A stretch of DNA of 64,000 nucleotides, taken from the NCBI RefSeq assembly GCF_005771635.1, contig NZ_VBWP01000002.1, positions 62,001 through 126,000 on the forward strand. The letters are read 5' to 3'. The stretch comes from Culicoidibacter larvae. Lineage in GTDB: Bacteria; Bacillota_I; Bacilli_A; Culicoidibacterales; Culicoidibacteraceae. This document shows positions 1 through 8,619 of this stretch, piece after piece. The first letter of the stretch is position 1; the number at the start of each line of letters is the position of its first letter. A program made the position numbers and the translations under genes. The notes below the pieces were generated by a model, which searched no databases, was not told where the DNA came from, and worked only from the letters and a program-made list of their open reading frames with translations.

Positions 1-31
1 TGATATACTAATTATAAAGGAGCTGATTGCT

Positions 32-424
32 ATGATAAAACGATTACCTACCCATGTTAAAGATGATACTTGTGCAGCTGCGGTTATTGCCGGTGATTTC
101 ATTTTCCTGGCGCACCATAGCGGTAGCATTGCTTCTGCTGAAGCAGAGCAGTATGATGGCAAAAAAGGCTATCAACCGGATATCGTCCAGCAAACTAGAG
201 TTTGCTTTGATCACTTACGCATTACTCTGGAGAATGCAGGTGCCAGCCTTGACGATGTTGTCCAACTCAATTACTATATTCGCAACAAAGATGATTTTCG
301 TACCGGTGCTGATGTATTCGCAGAGTACTTTACTGATGGCGCCCCCGCTCGGATGACGGTTATCACCGATTTTATTGACGAAGAATGTCTATGTCAGATT
401 GATGGCGTAGCCTATAAAGGATAA
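32..424 (+). CDS. RidA/YjgF/YER057c-family protein
   Basis: This 130-residue protein fits the Rid family, trimeric cytosolic proteins whose archetype hydrolyses reactive enamine/imine intermediates from PLP enzymes. The C-terminal block PARMTVITDF keeps the family arginine that binds the substrate carboxylate. The acidic residue near the end is Asp (QIDGVA) where the archetype has Glu, so the exact subfamily is open. The start is the ATG preceded by AAAGGAG at 17-23. A TATACT hexamer at 4-9 may be the -10 box, but its -35 lies outside the window. A strong terminator follows at once, so the gene looks monocistronic. Confidence 0.85.
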   Translation: MIKRLPTHVKDDTCAAAVIAGDFIFLAHHSGSIASAEAEQYDGKKGYQPDIVQQTRVCFDHLRITLENAGASLDDVVQLNYYIRNKDDFRTGADVFAEYFTDGAPARMTVITDFIDEECLCQIDGVAYKG

Positions 425-425
425 G

Positions 426-454
426 AAAAAGTCGGCATTGCTGCCGACTTTTTT
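426..454 (+). terminator. Intrinsic terminator after the RidA gene
   Basis: A 12-bp stem with arms at 426-437 and 442-453, a TTGC loop and a T run. On the other strand the A tract lets it also serve the convergent PTS gene. Confidence 0.85.
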
Positions 455-483
455 CGCGAAAGGAAAGTTTAATTCATTTTTTT

Positions 484-1944
484 CTATTCTTCTTTTGTTT
501 TCGTTTCTTTCATTAACTTTTTAATATCATCAGCAACAAACTGCACATCTACACCAATAATAACTTGGGCTGCAGTTTTTGATGTCTTCATAACTCCTGC
601 TGCTCCGGCAGACTTGATCTTCTTTTCATCAATAATGTCAGCATCTTTTACATCTAAACGTAAACGAGTTGAACAGTTATCAATGGTAACAATATTATCT
701 TTACCGCCAAGTCCTTCAAGAATTCGAGCTGCTTTTGAACTTTCGACAGCAATAGTATCATCGATTTCTTGTTCATTCGTTTCAAAATCATCTTCGCGTC
801 CAGGTGTTTTTAAATTGAAAGCTTTGATGACGAAATAGAAAATAAAGAAGTATACAAAGAAGAAAGCAACTCCCATAATTAGCAAGCCAATCGGATTGGT
901 TGCTAAACCAAAGTTAAGTACATAGTCAAATAATCCTGCTGAAAAGCCGAACCCATGCAAGAAGCCAAAAATGTTAGCCAAGAATAAAGATAATCCGGTT
1001 AACGCTGCATGGATAACATACAGTACCGGTGCAGCAAACATGAATAAAAATTCAATTGGCTCAGTAATCCCGGTTAAGAATGCAACTGCCGCTACCGAAA
1101 TAACTGCCGATAAAATTTCTTTACGGTTTTCTTTTTTAGCTGTTGCTGCCATGGCAAACCCAGCTCCCGGAAGACCAAACATCATAACTGGGAAGAATCC
1201 TGCTTGATAAATTCCGGCAGTTGGATCTCCAGCTAAGAAACGGAAAATATCTCCATAAACCGGAACTCCGGCTCCGGCCCCAACTGTTGGTATAAATTCA
1301 CCAAAGTTAAACCAGAAGATTGAATTAAGTACGTGGTGTAAGCCAAGCGGAATTAATAAACGGTTGAAGAAACCGAATAATCCTGCGCCAATTGCACCAA
1401 GTGAAATCAACCAATCGCCAAATGCTGAAATTCCTGTCCAAACAAATGGCCAAACAAAGAATAAAATTGCTGCTAAAATCAATGAGAAAATCGATGTTAG
1501 AATTGGCACTAAACGGCGTCCTGAGAAAAAGCCAATCCAAGCCGGCAACTTAGTCTCACTAAAACGATTATAAGTCACCGAGGCAATGATACCGACCAGA
1601 ACCCCAATTAAGACGTTATTAGACACTTTACCAAATGCTGCTAACGCCATCTCGTCAGTAACGCCATACGATTCAACTGCTGCTGGTGCCAATACCCCAA
1701 TAACAACATAAAAACCGATTAATCCGGCTAGTGCCGCAGCACCATGATTGTCTTTTGACATCCCGAAAGCAATACTAATCGCAAACAATGCTGCCATATG
1801 GTCCATAATTGCACCACCGGCAAGACTAATAAATGGAATGTCTAATACATCCGCAGCTCCAATACGAAGTAAAATTGCTGCCGCCGGCAACGCTGCTACC
1901 GGGAGCATCAACGATTTTCCAATTCGTTGTAAATACTTTAACAT
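484..1944 (-). CDS. nagE: PTS N-acetylglucosamine-type permease, EIICB
   Basis: This is a membrane phosphotransferase permease that takes up and phosphorylates an amino sugar, most likely N-acetylglucosamine. About 390 residues of hydrophobic EIIC precede a C-terminal EIIB domain of about 75 residues. The phosphorylated Cys lies in DNCSTRLRL. The EIIC sequence, for example GRRLVPI, NRLLIPLGLHHVLN and FGLPGAGFAMA, matches NagE-type better than glucose-type permeases. No EIIA domain is present, as in Bacillus NagP, so a shared EIIA encoded elsewhere would be needed. The chosen ATG has GGAGGAT seven bases upstream; the upstream extension of the open frame has no such signal. A promoter and a palindrome lie upstream. 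Confidence 0.87.
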   Translation of the reverse strand: MLKYLQRIGKSLMLPVAALPAAAILLRIGAADVLDIPFISLAGGAIMDHMAALFAISIAFGMSKDNHGAAALAGLIGFYVVIGVLAPAAVESYGVTDEMALAAFGKVSNNVLIGVLVGIIASVTYNRFSETKLPAWIGFFSGRRLVPILTSIFSLILAAILFFVWPFVWTGISAFGDWLISLGAIGAGLFGFFNRLLIPLGLHHVLNSIFWFNFGEFIPTVGAGAGVPVYGDIFRFLAGDPTAGIYQAGFFPVMMFGLPGAGFAMAATAKKENRKEILSAVISVAAVAFLTGITEPIEFLFMFAAPVLYVIHAALTGLSLFLANIFGFLHGFGFSAGLFDYVLNFGLATNPIGLLIMGVAFFFVYFFIFYFVIKAFNLKTPGREDDFETNEQEIDDTIAVESSKAARILEGLGGKDNIVTIDNCSTRLRLDVKDADIIDEKKIKSAGAAGVMKTSKTAAQVIIGVDVQFVADDIKKLMKETKTKEE

Positions 1945-1975
1945 ATATATATCCTCCTTCTTTCCTCTCGTCTTA

Positions 1976-2015
1976 ATTATAAGAAAAAAACAACCAATGT
2001 AAATCTGTATATACA
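1976..2015 (-). promoter_or_regulatory. nagE promoter with a GntR-like palindrome
   Basis: On the minus strand, -35 TTTACA (1998-2003) and -10 TATAAT (1976-1981) are separated by 16 bp. A perfect 10-bp palindrome TGTATATACA (2006-2015) lies just upstream of the -35 box. It resembles operators of GntR/HutC-type sugar regulators. No such regulator is encoded in the window. Confidence 0.5.
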
Positions 2016-2066
2016 ACTTCACAAAATAATTCATTTTATGCGTCTTTTTCCCATGTTTTGAAAGTT

Positions 2067-2099
2067 AAAAAGAACAGTGATTTAATCACTGTTCTTTTT
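2067..2099 (-). terminator. Intrinsic terminator of the MerR/GyrI operon
   Basis: A 15-bp perfect stem with arms 2067-2081 and 2085-2099 and a three-base loop, just after the 2103 gene. The T run is on the minus strand. Confidence 0.88.
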
Positions 2100-2102
2100 C
2101 AA

Positions 2103-2735
2103 TTATTTGTATGCAACCGGTACCCGTAAAATCGTTTTTAGCTTTTCCGGAGCACTGCGATTTGGATCTGATAAATAGAGTTCATGATGCTTACGCTCAT
2201 TGGCAGTTTGGTTAATCAATCCATTGGCTTCGATAAATGCATCAATAACTGCCATCGTTTCTGGCTCATCAGCATATGGACCAACATGTAGCATCTGGAC
2301 ACATAAACCCTCTTCAAAAGTTTCTAATCGAACCTTGCTGTAATCAAAATCAGGATTCTTCTTTGCTGCTTCAAGCTTCGCCCACGCTAATACTTCTTGT
2401 GTGACAAAATCCGGCTGACGAATCATTGAAATCCACAGCCAATTATCCCGCTCAGTCAAACTAAAAGTATCACCATCAACATACCAAAGCCCTTCAAGTG
2501 GTGGCATTACATAATCGAAATAATCTTTAGGCTGCTCACCCTTCATCTTGCTCATTTTTATTGTATAGGCAATGCTATACAAACTACCAACTGCTTGTTT
2601 ATAAATAGCACTATTGGGATCACCGTAACCATCATACATTAAAAACGATATTGCCGGCACCTCAACAAGCTTCGGTTTCTTGCTTGAAGCCCCATATAAA
2701 TCTCTATATTCTTTTTTAAAATCAAAATTACTCAT
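2103..2735 (-). CDS. GyrI-like small-molecule-binding domain protein
   Basis: This 210-residue soluble protein resembles the stand-alone GyrI-like ligand-binding family, related to the effector domain of BmrR/Rob regulators. I see conserved tracts such as PAISFLMYDGYGDPN near the N-terminus and MLHVGPYADEPETM in the second half. The start is the ATG with AAGGAG upstream. It overlaps the stop of the upstream MerR gene by 8 bases, which suggests translational coupling. A ligand-binding or ligand-degrading partner of the regulator is plausible, but the ligand cannot be read from the sequence. Confidence 0.75.
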   Translation of the reverse strand: MSNFDFKKEYRDLYGASSKKPKLVEVPAISFLMYDGYGDPNSAIYKQAVGSLYSIAYTIKMSKMKGEQPKDYFDYVMPPLEGLWYVDGDTFSLTERDNWLWISMIRQPDFVTQEVLAWAKLEAAKKNPDFDYSKVRLETFEEGLCVQMLHVGPYADEPETMAVIDAFIEANGLINQTANERKHHELYLSDPNRSAPEKLKTILRVPVAYK

Positions 2736-3546
2736 TGTTATTAGCTCCTTCACGTTCAACTAATATAATTACTTCAGTCTGATAATTATTAGGATTACCT
2801 TTAAAGAACATTCCCGGACCACGATGATACACTTCCCGAGAAGGAATCTGAGCAATCAAGTTATGTTCAAAAATATAGGTAAATAATGCTTTATATGCAA
2901 ACTGCAATAAATCATAACCACCATAATGCATTGTACTGATTGCTGATCCACCGGCTAGTACTCGTGTTGTCACTTTCGAATCATTCAACTCTCTACTAAT
3001 AGGCGCGCATATCTCAATATTTGCTGCTTCCTGATAACTATCATCATGTAAACAAATAAAAACCGGTCCGGCAGCCTTACCCTTTACCGCCTTAAACAAT
3101 TGACCAATATGTTTACCAACCTCGTCATAGCGGCCCTGATAACTAACACTAGCTATCAACATTGCTGGTATATCCAACTCATTAATCTGATAACTAGTCT
3201 GTCTTCGCTCATCTTGCTTATCGCCCAGCTGCGCCTCAATTTCACGAATCAACTGTTGCTTCCGTTCAACCTCAAAATTAAGTTGTTCACGCTTCTCATC
3301 AAGAAAGTATTGTAATTCCTCACCGCTATCAATCGCCACTAACACTTCCTTAAGTTCAGCAATTGAGAAATCAAACTGTTTTAGCCTGATAATCATCTCA
3401 GCACGCGCAAAATCCTCATCATTATAAAAGCGATAGCCACTCTGTTGATCACGATAAGACGGCGTTAAAATCCCCTCGTTATCATAATACCGTAAAGTCT
3501 GAATCGTCAACCGGGTAATCTTAGAAAACTCACCAATCTGATACAT
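2728..3546 (-). CDS. MerR-family regulator with GyrI-like effector domain (BmrR-like)
   Basis: This 272-residue protein has an N-terminal MerR winged helix (MYQIGEFSKITRLTIQTLRYYDNEG), a coiled-coil linker at about residues 75-120 and a C-terminal GyrI-like effector domain. The layout matches multidrug-sensing activators such as BmrR. The start at 3546 has AGGAGGTG upstream; the longer open frame would run back through the promoter. Its own promoter has the long spacer typical of MerR-controlled promoters, so autoregulation is likely. It forms a two-gene operon with the GyrI-like protein. Confidence 0.85.
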   Translation of the reverse strand: MYQIGEFSKITRLTIQTLRYYDNEGILTPSYRDQQSGYRFYNDEDFARAEMIIRLKQFDFSIAELKEVLVAIDSGEELQYFLDEKREQLNFEVERKQQLIREIEAQLGDKQDERRQTSYQINELDIPAMLIASVSYQGRYDEVGKHIGQLFKAVKGKAAGPVFICLHDDSYQEAANIEICAPISRELNDSKVTTRVLAGGSAISTMHYGGYDLLQFAYKALFTYIFEHNLIAQIPSREVYHRGPGMFFKGNPNNYQTEVIILVEREGANNNE

Positions 3547-3565
3547 CGCAACACCTCCTAAAACA

Positions 3566-3597
3566 AGTATAAACCCTCCTCCATACAAGAGAGTCAA
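3566..3597 (-). promoter_or_regulatory. MerR-type promoter/operator
   Basis: On the minus strand, -35 TTGACT (3592-3597) is followed after 19-20 bp by -10 TATACT/TTATAC (3566-3572). The GACTCTC...GGAGGAGGGT content of the spacer resembles the Bacillus bmr operator recognised by BmrR. A long spacer is the hallmark of promoters activated by DNA distortion by MerR proteins. Confidence 0.65.
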
Positions 3598-3633
3598 GTA
3601 ATATCTTCATTTTAGCACATTTTGAGGAAAAGA

Positions 3634-3666
3634 AAAAAAGCTGATTGCTCAACAATCAGCTTTTTC
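3634..3666 (-). terminator. Intrinsic terminator after the 3668 gene
   Basis: A perfect stem around GCTGATTG/CAATCAGC with a CTCAA loop. The T run is on the minus strand. Confidence 0.85.
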
Positions 3667-3667
3667 A

Positions 3668-4675
3668 TTATTTCACTTGATCTACAATCATCGCTAAATA
3701 ATTGCTAGCCTGGGCCTTAATAAAACTTTCAAAATTTACATTAAAGCTTTTAAACTGCGAATTATCAAGCATATTATGCATAGCAATAAAGTCTTCATCA
3801 ATTACAACATCATTATCAACCACATGATCAGCAATAAATGCCAGACAATCATATAATGTCTGCAAGGTTTCGCTCGCCAATTCCGCTCGCTCCACATTCG
3901 CTAAACGACCTCTAATTAGTCCATATGTTCCTCGAACAATCGGGCTATATGCTTTTAATAAGTTACGGGTAGTATCTTCGAAGAAGCCTTCGGCAAAATT
4001 GTTATCATCGCGATAGTCTATTTTACCAATTTCTCGATTATGCTCATCATAAATTGTAAAAGCAATTGACTGATTAAGTAACGCTATTTCAGTTGCCATT
4101 ATTTTAGCCGCATGAACATCTTCAACGCCATATGTATCAAGCAGATGATTACTATGTTCACAACGGTATACATTGTTTTCAATCATAAGACCATCAACCC
4201 AAGTACCATCACTCCAAACCTCACCCGCTTGATTATATGTTTTAAATATAACGGTGTCACCTTCATCACCTGAATAAAAAGCTTTTTCAGTAAGTTCCCC
4301 GGATTGATTCCATTCAGTCACTTCACCAACATAAGCATGCAGATCATTCTTTGTTCCTAAAACCCAGATTGAATCTTTATTATCAAAGAAAACTCCACTT
4401 GGAATTGTATTCGGACGTTTTCGCTCGGCAAACTTCTCGGTAAGCAGCACATCAATTTTTTCAAAACTATACTCATACTCTTCGCTAATATATGTTCTGC
4501 CCTCATCAGGAATAGCGTCAATCAATTGTTTGGCTATTTCTAATTCCCCTAATTCTTTGGCAATAAATGCAATACGCAATTGCGCATAATAATACTCCAA
4601 GTTTTGATTGGGAATTTGCTGCCAAAAATGCAGTTCATCTAAAACTGTTTCATTTGACCAAAGCGCAGAGTTCAC
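3668..4675 (-). CDS. Hypothetical helical-repeat protein, C-terminal partner of the 4672 gene
   Basis: I do not recognise this protein of about 335 residues. The first 80 residues look like paired amphipathic helices of a TPR-like solenoid. A central part rich in Trp, Gly and Asp (about 95-165) looks like short beta hairpins, and the rest is helical. There is no signal peptide or membrane span. The best start is the GTG at 4675, which overlaps the upstream stop as GTGA. An ATG at 4717 lies deeper inside the upstream gene and has no clear ribosome binding site. The alternative is that this and the upstream frame are one gene split by a -1 frameshift. Confidence 0.6.
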   Translation of the reverse strand: MNSALWSNETVLDELHFWQQIPNQNLEYYYAQLRIAFIAKELGELEIAKQLIDAIPDEGRTYISEEYEYSFEKIDVLLTEKFAERKRPNTIPSGVFFDNKDSIWVLGTKNDLHAYVGEVTEWNQSGELTEKAFYSGDEGDTVIFKTYNQAGEVWSDGTWVDGLMIENNVYRCEHSNHLLDTYGVEDVHAAKIMATEIALLNQSIAFTIYDEHNREIGKIDYRDDNNFAEGFFEDTTRNLLKAYSPIVRGTYGLIRGRLANVERAELASETLQTLYDCLAFIADHVVDNDVVIDEDFIAMHNMLDNSQFKSFNVNFESFIKAQASNYLAMIVDQVK

Positions 4676-5439
4676 TTTACCATCAGTTGCCCAATTTTTT
4701 CCAGCACATGTTTCCATTTCTGGTATTTACCAGCTTGCTGCTCATCCTCTAATAAACGATAAATAGCGGCATACTCATCTAAAGCCTCCAAGTACTCCAA
4801 TACTAATGGTGGCATCTTCGCCAGTACTGCCAGCGCTTCCGAGTATTGTTGTTGCTCCTTCAAAAACTTAGCATAACGAATAATTACACTTGGGTAACTT
4901 ACATCTTCTGAATAATGCTGTTCAGCCAAATCAAACTTTTCTTTAACCAAGTCTGTATTTTCCATACGTGTATAAACAACGAGATACCAATTCAATACAT
5001 TGGCATAGTTTTCTATTTTAGTAGCATCAATCTCATCTAAACAATCTAGTGCTGACTGATACTCCTCAATATCAACATAAATACGCGCCTTAGCAAATAA
5101 AACATTGTCTTTTGCTGCACCATTAGCAATTGCTTCATCTAAAACCTTGAACGCACCCTCATAATTCTCATAACCATAACGCTCAATATCTGAAAGCACA
5201 ATACATGACTGACCATAAAACGCATTATCATGCTGAATCTTTAACAACAAAGCCTTAGCAATATCATACTCCCCTAATCCATGCATAAAATGCTGGGCAA
5301 TAATATACAATTGCTCCGCATCATCAATTTCTAATTGCAATAATTCCTGCTTATATTTCTCATGCTCCTCCTCGTCACAATTATATCCGGCCTCAGAAAT
5401 ATTATTATAGGCCTCAACCAAGCGCTCATCTAATTCCAT
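4672..5439 (-). CDS. TPR-like repeat protein
   Basis: This 255-residue soluble acidic protein is built of repeated helix pairs (for example EEYQSALDCLDEI and QQYSEALAVLAKM), typical of tetratricopeptide-like scaffolds. No catalytic motif is seen. The start at 5439 has AAGGAG upstream. It ends in a GTGA overlap with the next gene, whose first helices seem to continue the same solenoid. A partner-binding role is an inference from the fold only. Confidence 0.7.
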   Translation of the reverse strand: MELDERLVEAYNNISEAGYNCDEEEHEKYKQELLQLEIDDAEQLYIIAQHFMHGLGEYDIAKALLLKIQHDNAFYGQSCIVLSDIERYGYENYEGAFKVLDEAIANGAAKDNVLFAKARIYVDIEEYQSALDCLDEIDATKIENYANVLNWYLVVYTRMENTDLVKEKFDLAEQHYSEDVSYPSVIIRYAKFLKEQQQYSEALAVLAKMPPLVLEYLEALDEYAAIYRLLEDEQQAGKYQKWKHVLEKIGQLMVK

Positions 5440-5512
5440 GAAATAACTCTCCTTAAAACTACATATTGTAGTTTAATAATATCACTACCTGTATTATTTG
5501 GCAAGAAAAAAT

Positions 5513-5544
5513 AAAAAAGCTGGTTGCTAAAGCAACCAGCTTTT
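5513..5544 (-). terminator. Intrinsic terminator after mtaB
   Basis: A stem of about 14 bp (AAAGCTGGTTGCT/AGCAACCAGCTTT) with a two-base loop. Confidence 0.87.
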
Positions 5545-5549
5545 CCCAT

Positions 5550-6854
5550 TTAACCTAAAGTTCCTATATTCAACGGATAACCAGCCTTAGCAATCTTCAC
5601 TGGCAATATCTGCCCCAAACAACTATCATCAGCAAGTACCTCAACCCGCAAATAATTAGTTGTATGACCAACATAATAACCAGCGTCAATTTTGCTTGCC
5701 TCTTCAAAAAGCACTGGCAGCGTACTACCCTCAAAGCTGCTGGCGTACTCTTTTGCCATCTGGTCATTTAAAGCAATCAACTGACTGACCCGCGCCGTTT
5801 TAATCAACTCCGGCACTTGATTTTCCATCTTAGCTGCCGGCGTTCCATTACGAATCGAATAAGGGAATACATGCATTTCGCTGAATTGCATCTCCTTGCA
5901 AAACTCATATGTTTCTAAAAACTCTTTCTCGGTTTCACCGGGGAACCCAACAATAACATCGGTAGTGATTGCAAGATCACTAAACACTTCCCGCAATTGC
6001 TGAATTTTCAAACGATAGAAATTGGTTAAGTAATTCCGCTTCATTCGTTTAAGCACGCCATCACTGCCGGCCTGTAGAGGAATATGTAAGTGGTTGACAA
6101 TCTTGGTTGAATTTTTCAGTACTTCGATAACTTCATCAGTTACCTGACTTGCTTCAATTGAAGAAATACGAATCCGCTCCAAACCGGGAACATTTTGATC
6201 TATGTCACGTAGTAAATCAGCAAATGAATACTCCTCAAAATCTTCACCATAACCAGCAGTATGGATACCGGTCAAGACAACTTCTTTATATCCTTGCTCA
6301 ACCAATAGCTGAGTCTGCTCTAAAACATTTTTCGGATCACGTGAGCGAATCAGTCCGCGAGCCCAGGGAATGATACAGAATGTACAAAAATTATTGCACC
6401 CTTCCTGAATCTTTAAAAAAGCTCTGGTATTTTCAGCAAATCCTTCTACATCCAATGCCTCAAATTCAGTTTGTTTCATAATATTGGTAACTGCGAGGGT
6501 AGGCTGCCGTTCTTCTTGATATTGCTTGACATAGTCAAGCAATTTCTCGCGCCCTTGGGTCCCGACAACAATATCGACACCTTCAATATCCATAATCTCT
6601 TTCGGTTTTAACTGCGCATAACAGCCCATTACCACAATAACTGCTTCTGGATTGCGGCGAATTGCCCGGCGAATCACCTGGCGACTTTTACGATCGCCGG
6701 TATTAGTTACTGTACAAGTATTAATAACATACACATCGGCTTCACTTTTAAAATCAACCCGTTCATAGCTTTCATTTTTAAAAAGATTCCAAACCGATTC
6801 AGTTTCATATGTATTTACTTTACATCCCAAAGTGTGAAATGCAACTGTTGGCAT
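5550..6854 (-). CDS. mtaB: tRNA (t6A37)-methylthiotransferase MtaB
   Basis: This radical-SAM enzyme converts t6A37 to ms2t6A37 in tRNAs reading ANN codons. It has 434 residues. The N-terminal methylthiotransferase domain has its three cluster cysteines in LGCKVN, NTCTVTN and GCYAQ. The radical SAM domain has CNNFCTFC, and the C-terminus is a TRAM-like domain. The start at 6854 has AGGTGA upstream and lies 22 bases after rsmE. The rsmE-mtaB pair follows dnaJ in Bacillus; here it is about 17 kb away from dnaJ. Confidence 0.93.
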   Translation of the reverse strand: MPTVAFHTLGCKVNTYETESVWNLFKNESYERVDFKSEADVYVINTCTVTNTGDRKSRQVIRRAIRRNPEAVIVVMGCYAQLKPKEIMDIEGVDIVVGTQGREKLLDYVKQYQEERQPTLAVTNIMKQTEFEALDVEGFAENTRAFLKIQEGCNNFCTFCIIPWARGLIRSRDPKNVLEQTQLLVEQGYKEVVLTGIHTAGYGEDFEEYSFADLLRDIDQNVPGLERIRISSIEASQVTDEVIEVLKNSTKIVNHLHIPLQAGSDGVLKRMKRNYLTNFYRLKIQQLREVFSDLAITTDVIVGFPGETEKEFLETYEFCKEMQFSEMHVFPYSIRNGTPAAKMENQVPELIKTARVSQLIALNDQMAKEYASSFEGSTLPVLFEEASKIDAGYYVGHTTNYLRVEVLADDSCLGQILPVKIAKAGYPLNIGTLG

Positions 6855-6876
6855 AAATATTTCACCTATTCCTTTA

Positions 6877-7620
6877 TTATTCGTTTTCCAGATAATAACC
6901 GGCAATACTTAGAGCATAAAGTGCCGCTGTCTCTGTTCGTAGTATTCGTTTCCCTAATTGAATTGCCTGAGCACCAGCAGCTTGCAATGCAGCAAACTCC
7001 TTAGCACTAATACCGCCTTCTGGGCCGATGACAATCACAACTGTTGTACCCGGCAAAAGCTTTGCCGCCCAATGCTCCATCGCCACACCATCATGAGTCA
7101 ATTCCTCATAAGCTACCAAAAGCAAATCGGCATGCTCAAACTGCACCATCAACTGTGCGGTTGTCTGCGGCATTTCAACCGTCGGCACCATCACCCGGTG
7201 CGCCTGCTCCGCTGCCTCTTTAGCAATCGCTTGCCAGCGTTGCTGCTTCTTAGGTGCCTTCTTCTCATCCAGCTTCACGATCGCTCGCTCAGATGCCCAG
7301 GGAATGATGGTATCCACCCCAAGCTCAGTTGCTTTCTGGACAATAAATTCAAACTTATCACCTTTAGGTAAACCCTGAACTAAAATAATACGTGCCGGCA
7401 ATTCAGTCTCGGCAATAAGTTCTTCACCAAGAGTCGCAATAACTACATCATGAGTGACATCTGTAAGCACAGCTAAAAACGCTTGTTGCTCTTGGTTACA
7501 AACAATAATCTGCTGTTCCGGCTGCATCCGCATAACCCGACTGATATGATGGGCATCACTACCATTAATTGTTACTACCCGGTCAATAATCTGCTCATTA
7601 TTCACAAAATATCGTTGCAT
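6877..7620 (-). CDS. rsmE: 16S rRNA m3U1498 methyltransferase RsmE
   Basis: This 247-residue SPOUT-class enzyme methylates N3 of U1498 in 16S rRNA, using SAM. The C-terminal knot is clear: VIGPEGGISAKEF followed by LGKRILRTETAALYAL. The N-terminal PUA-like domain includes the motif DAHHISRVMRM. It is the first gene of a pair with mtaB. A weak promoter (TTGATA, 17 bp, CAGAAT) may lie upstream. Confidence 0.93.
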   Translation of the reverse strand: MQRYFVNNEQIIDRVVTINGSDAHHISRVMRMQPEQQIIVCNQEQQAFLAVLTDVTHDVVIATLGEELIAETELPARIILVQGLPKGDKFEFIVQKATELGVDTIIPWASERAIVKLDEKKAPKKQQRWQAIAKEAAEQAHRVMVPTVEMPQTTAQLMVQFEHADLLLVAYEELTHDGVAMEHWAAKLLPGTTVVIVIGPEGGISAKEFAALQAAGAQAIQLGKRILRTETAALYALSIAGYYLENE

Positions 7621-7734
7621 TACTTTCAGTCCCTTGCATAAAAGTCTTCTTCCCTATTCTGCCATAAAATGTGTTCTTTATCAAATAAATCTGTTTGTTG
7701 ACAATAAGAATTTATGTTTAGTTCCAAACTATCT

Positions 7735-7744
7735 ATGCTATAAT
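7735..7744 (+). promoter_or_regulatory. Extended -10 promoter of the ChbG-like gene
   Basis: ATGCTATAAT (7735-7744) carries TGC directly before a consensus -10 box, with only a weak -35. Extended -10 promoters tolerate this. A nearby TTGACA at 7698 is too far away to be its partner. Confidence 0.55.
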
Positions 7745-7771
7745 CAAAATAACTGAACAAGGAGTGATTTG

Positions 7772-8554
7772 ATGCAAAAAATAATTATTAATGCTGATGA
7801 TTTTGGATTATCAGAAGCAATTAACTATGGTATTATCAAAGCCTTGAGCGAAGGTATTGCCAGTTCAACTCTGCTTATGCCTAACTTACCAACCGCTGCA
7901 CATGCCGTTAAGCTTGCCGCTCAGTTACCGGATTTGTTTATCGGCCAACATACTAATTTTCTTCTTGGTAAACCCTGTGCTGATGCCGCACTTCTACCCT
8001 CAATGGTTGATAGCGACGGTAATTTTCATCGTTCGTCATACTACCGGACACAAAAAAGAAACTTCGTTTATGAAGAAGTTCGGATTGAAACCATAGCGCA
8101 AATGGAACGCTTCAAATCACTACTTGGTTATTACCCGCAACACATTGACTGCCATGCTATTGGTGATGAAACTGTTGACCAAGTCTTCTATGACTTAGCT
8201 CAAGAATACCACATCCACACCACATTAAAATATAGTGGCGACAAGATTTGGCCTAGTTTACCTGGCTACATTGAAACCGGCGCTCTGATTGAAGTGAACG
8301 GACTTTCCTTTATCAATGAGGGCACTCATGTTCATCACTTTCTTGACGATGCCTTCAATCTTTTAAACCAAGACAAAAATAAAGTCATTGAAATGCATTT
8401 TGATGTTGGCTTCCTTGACCAATTTATTCTCGATAATTCATCACTCACCTATCCACGTTGCCGCGAACTTGACACCCTATGTGATCCACGAGTAGCACAA
8501 TGGTTTACCGACAATCAATTCGAACTGATTAGTTTCGGTGATTTAAAACGCTAA
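7772..8554 (+). CDS. ChbG/YdjC-like carbohydrate deacetylase
   Basis: This 260-residue cytosolic protein belongs to the YdjC/ChbG family. Family members remove an acetyl group from N-acetylated sugars such as chitooligosaccharides. The N-terminal NADDFG holds the metal-binding Asp pair. Histidines in GQHTNF and DCHAIG fit the remaining metal ligands. The start is the ATG at 7772, five bases after AAGGAGTG. With the GlcNAc-type permease about 6 kb away, an amino-sugar substrate is plausible but not shown. Confidence 0.85.
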   Translation: MQKIIINADDFGLSEAINYGIIKALSEGIASSTLLMPNLPTAAHAVKLAAQLPDLFIGQHTNFLLGKPCADAALLPSMVDSDGNFHRSSYYRTQKRNFVYEEVRIETIAQMERFKSLLGYYPQHIDCHAIGDETVDQVFYDLAQEYHIHTTLKYSGDKIWPSLPGYIETGALIEVNGLSFINEGTHVHHFLDDAFNLLNQDKNKVIEMHFDVGFLDQFILDNSSLTYPRCRELDTLCDPRVAQWFTDNQFELISFGDLKR

Positions 8555-8587
8555 TACTAGTTTGCTTATCAAGCTATATATTAAAAG

Positions 8588-8619
8588 AAAAAGGTTGCAG
8601 GACGAGTCCTGCAACCTTT
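8588..8619. terminator. Bidirectional terminator
   Basis: A 15-bp perfect stem (8588-8602 with 8605-8619) lies between the convergent deacetylase and thioredoxin-like genes. Both sides have A/T tracts. Confidence 0.9.

Noticed and set aside
4685-4700. Programmed -1 frameshift site in the overlap of the helical-repeat genes
   Set aside because: The A6 run does not fit an in-frame X-XXY-YYZ heptamer and no downstream stimulatory structure was evident. A GTGA overlap is simpler.
7698-7744. TTGACA at 7698 as the -35 of the ChbG-like gene
   Set aside because: It is 35 bases from the TATAAT, far outside the 16-19 range. The extended -10 explains the promoter better.
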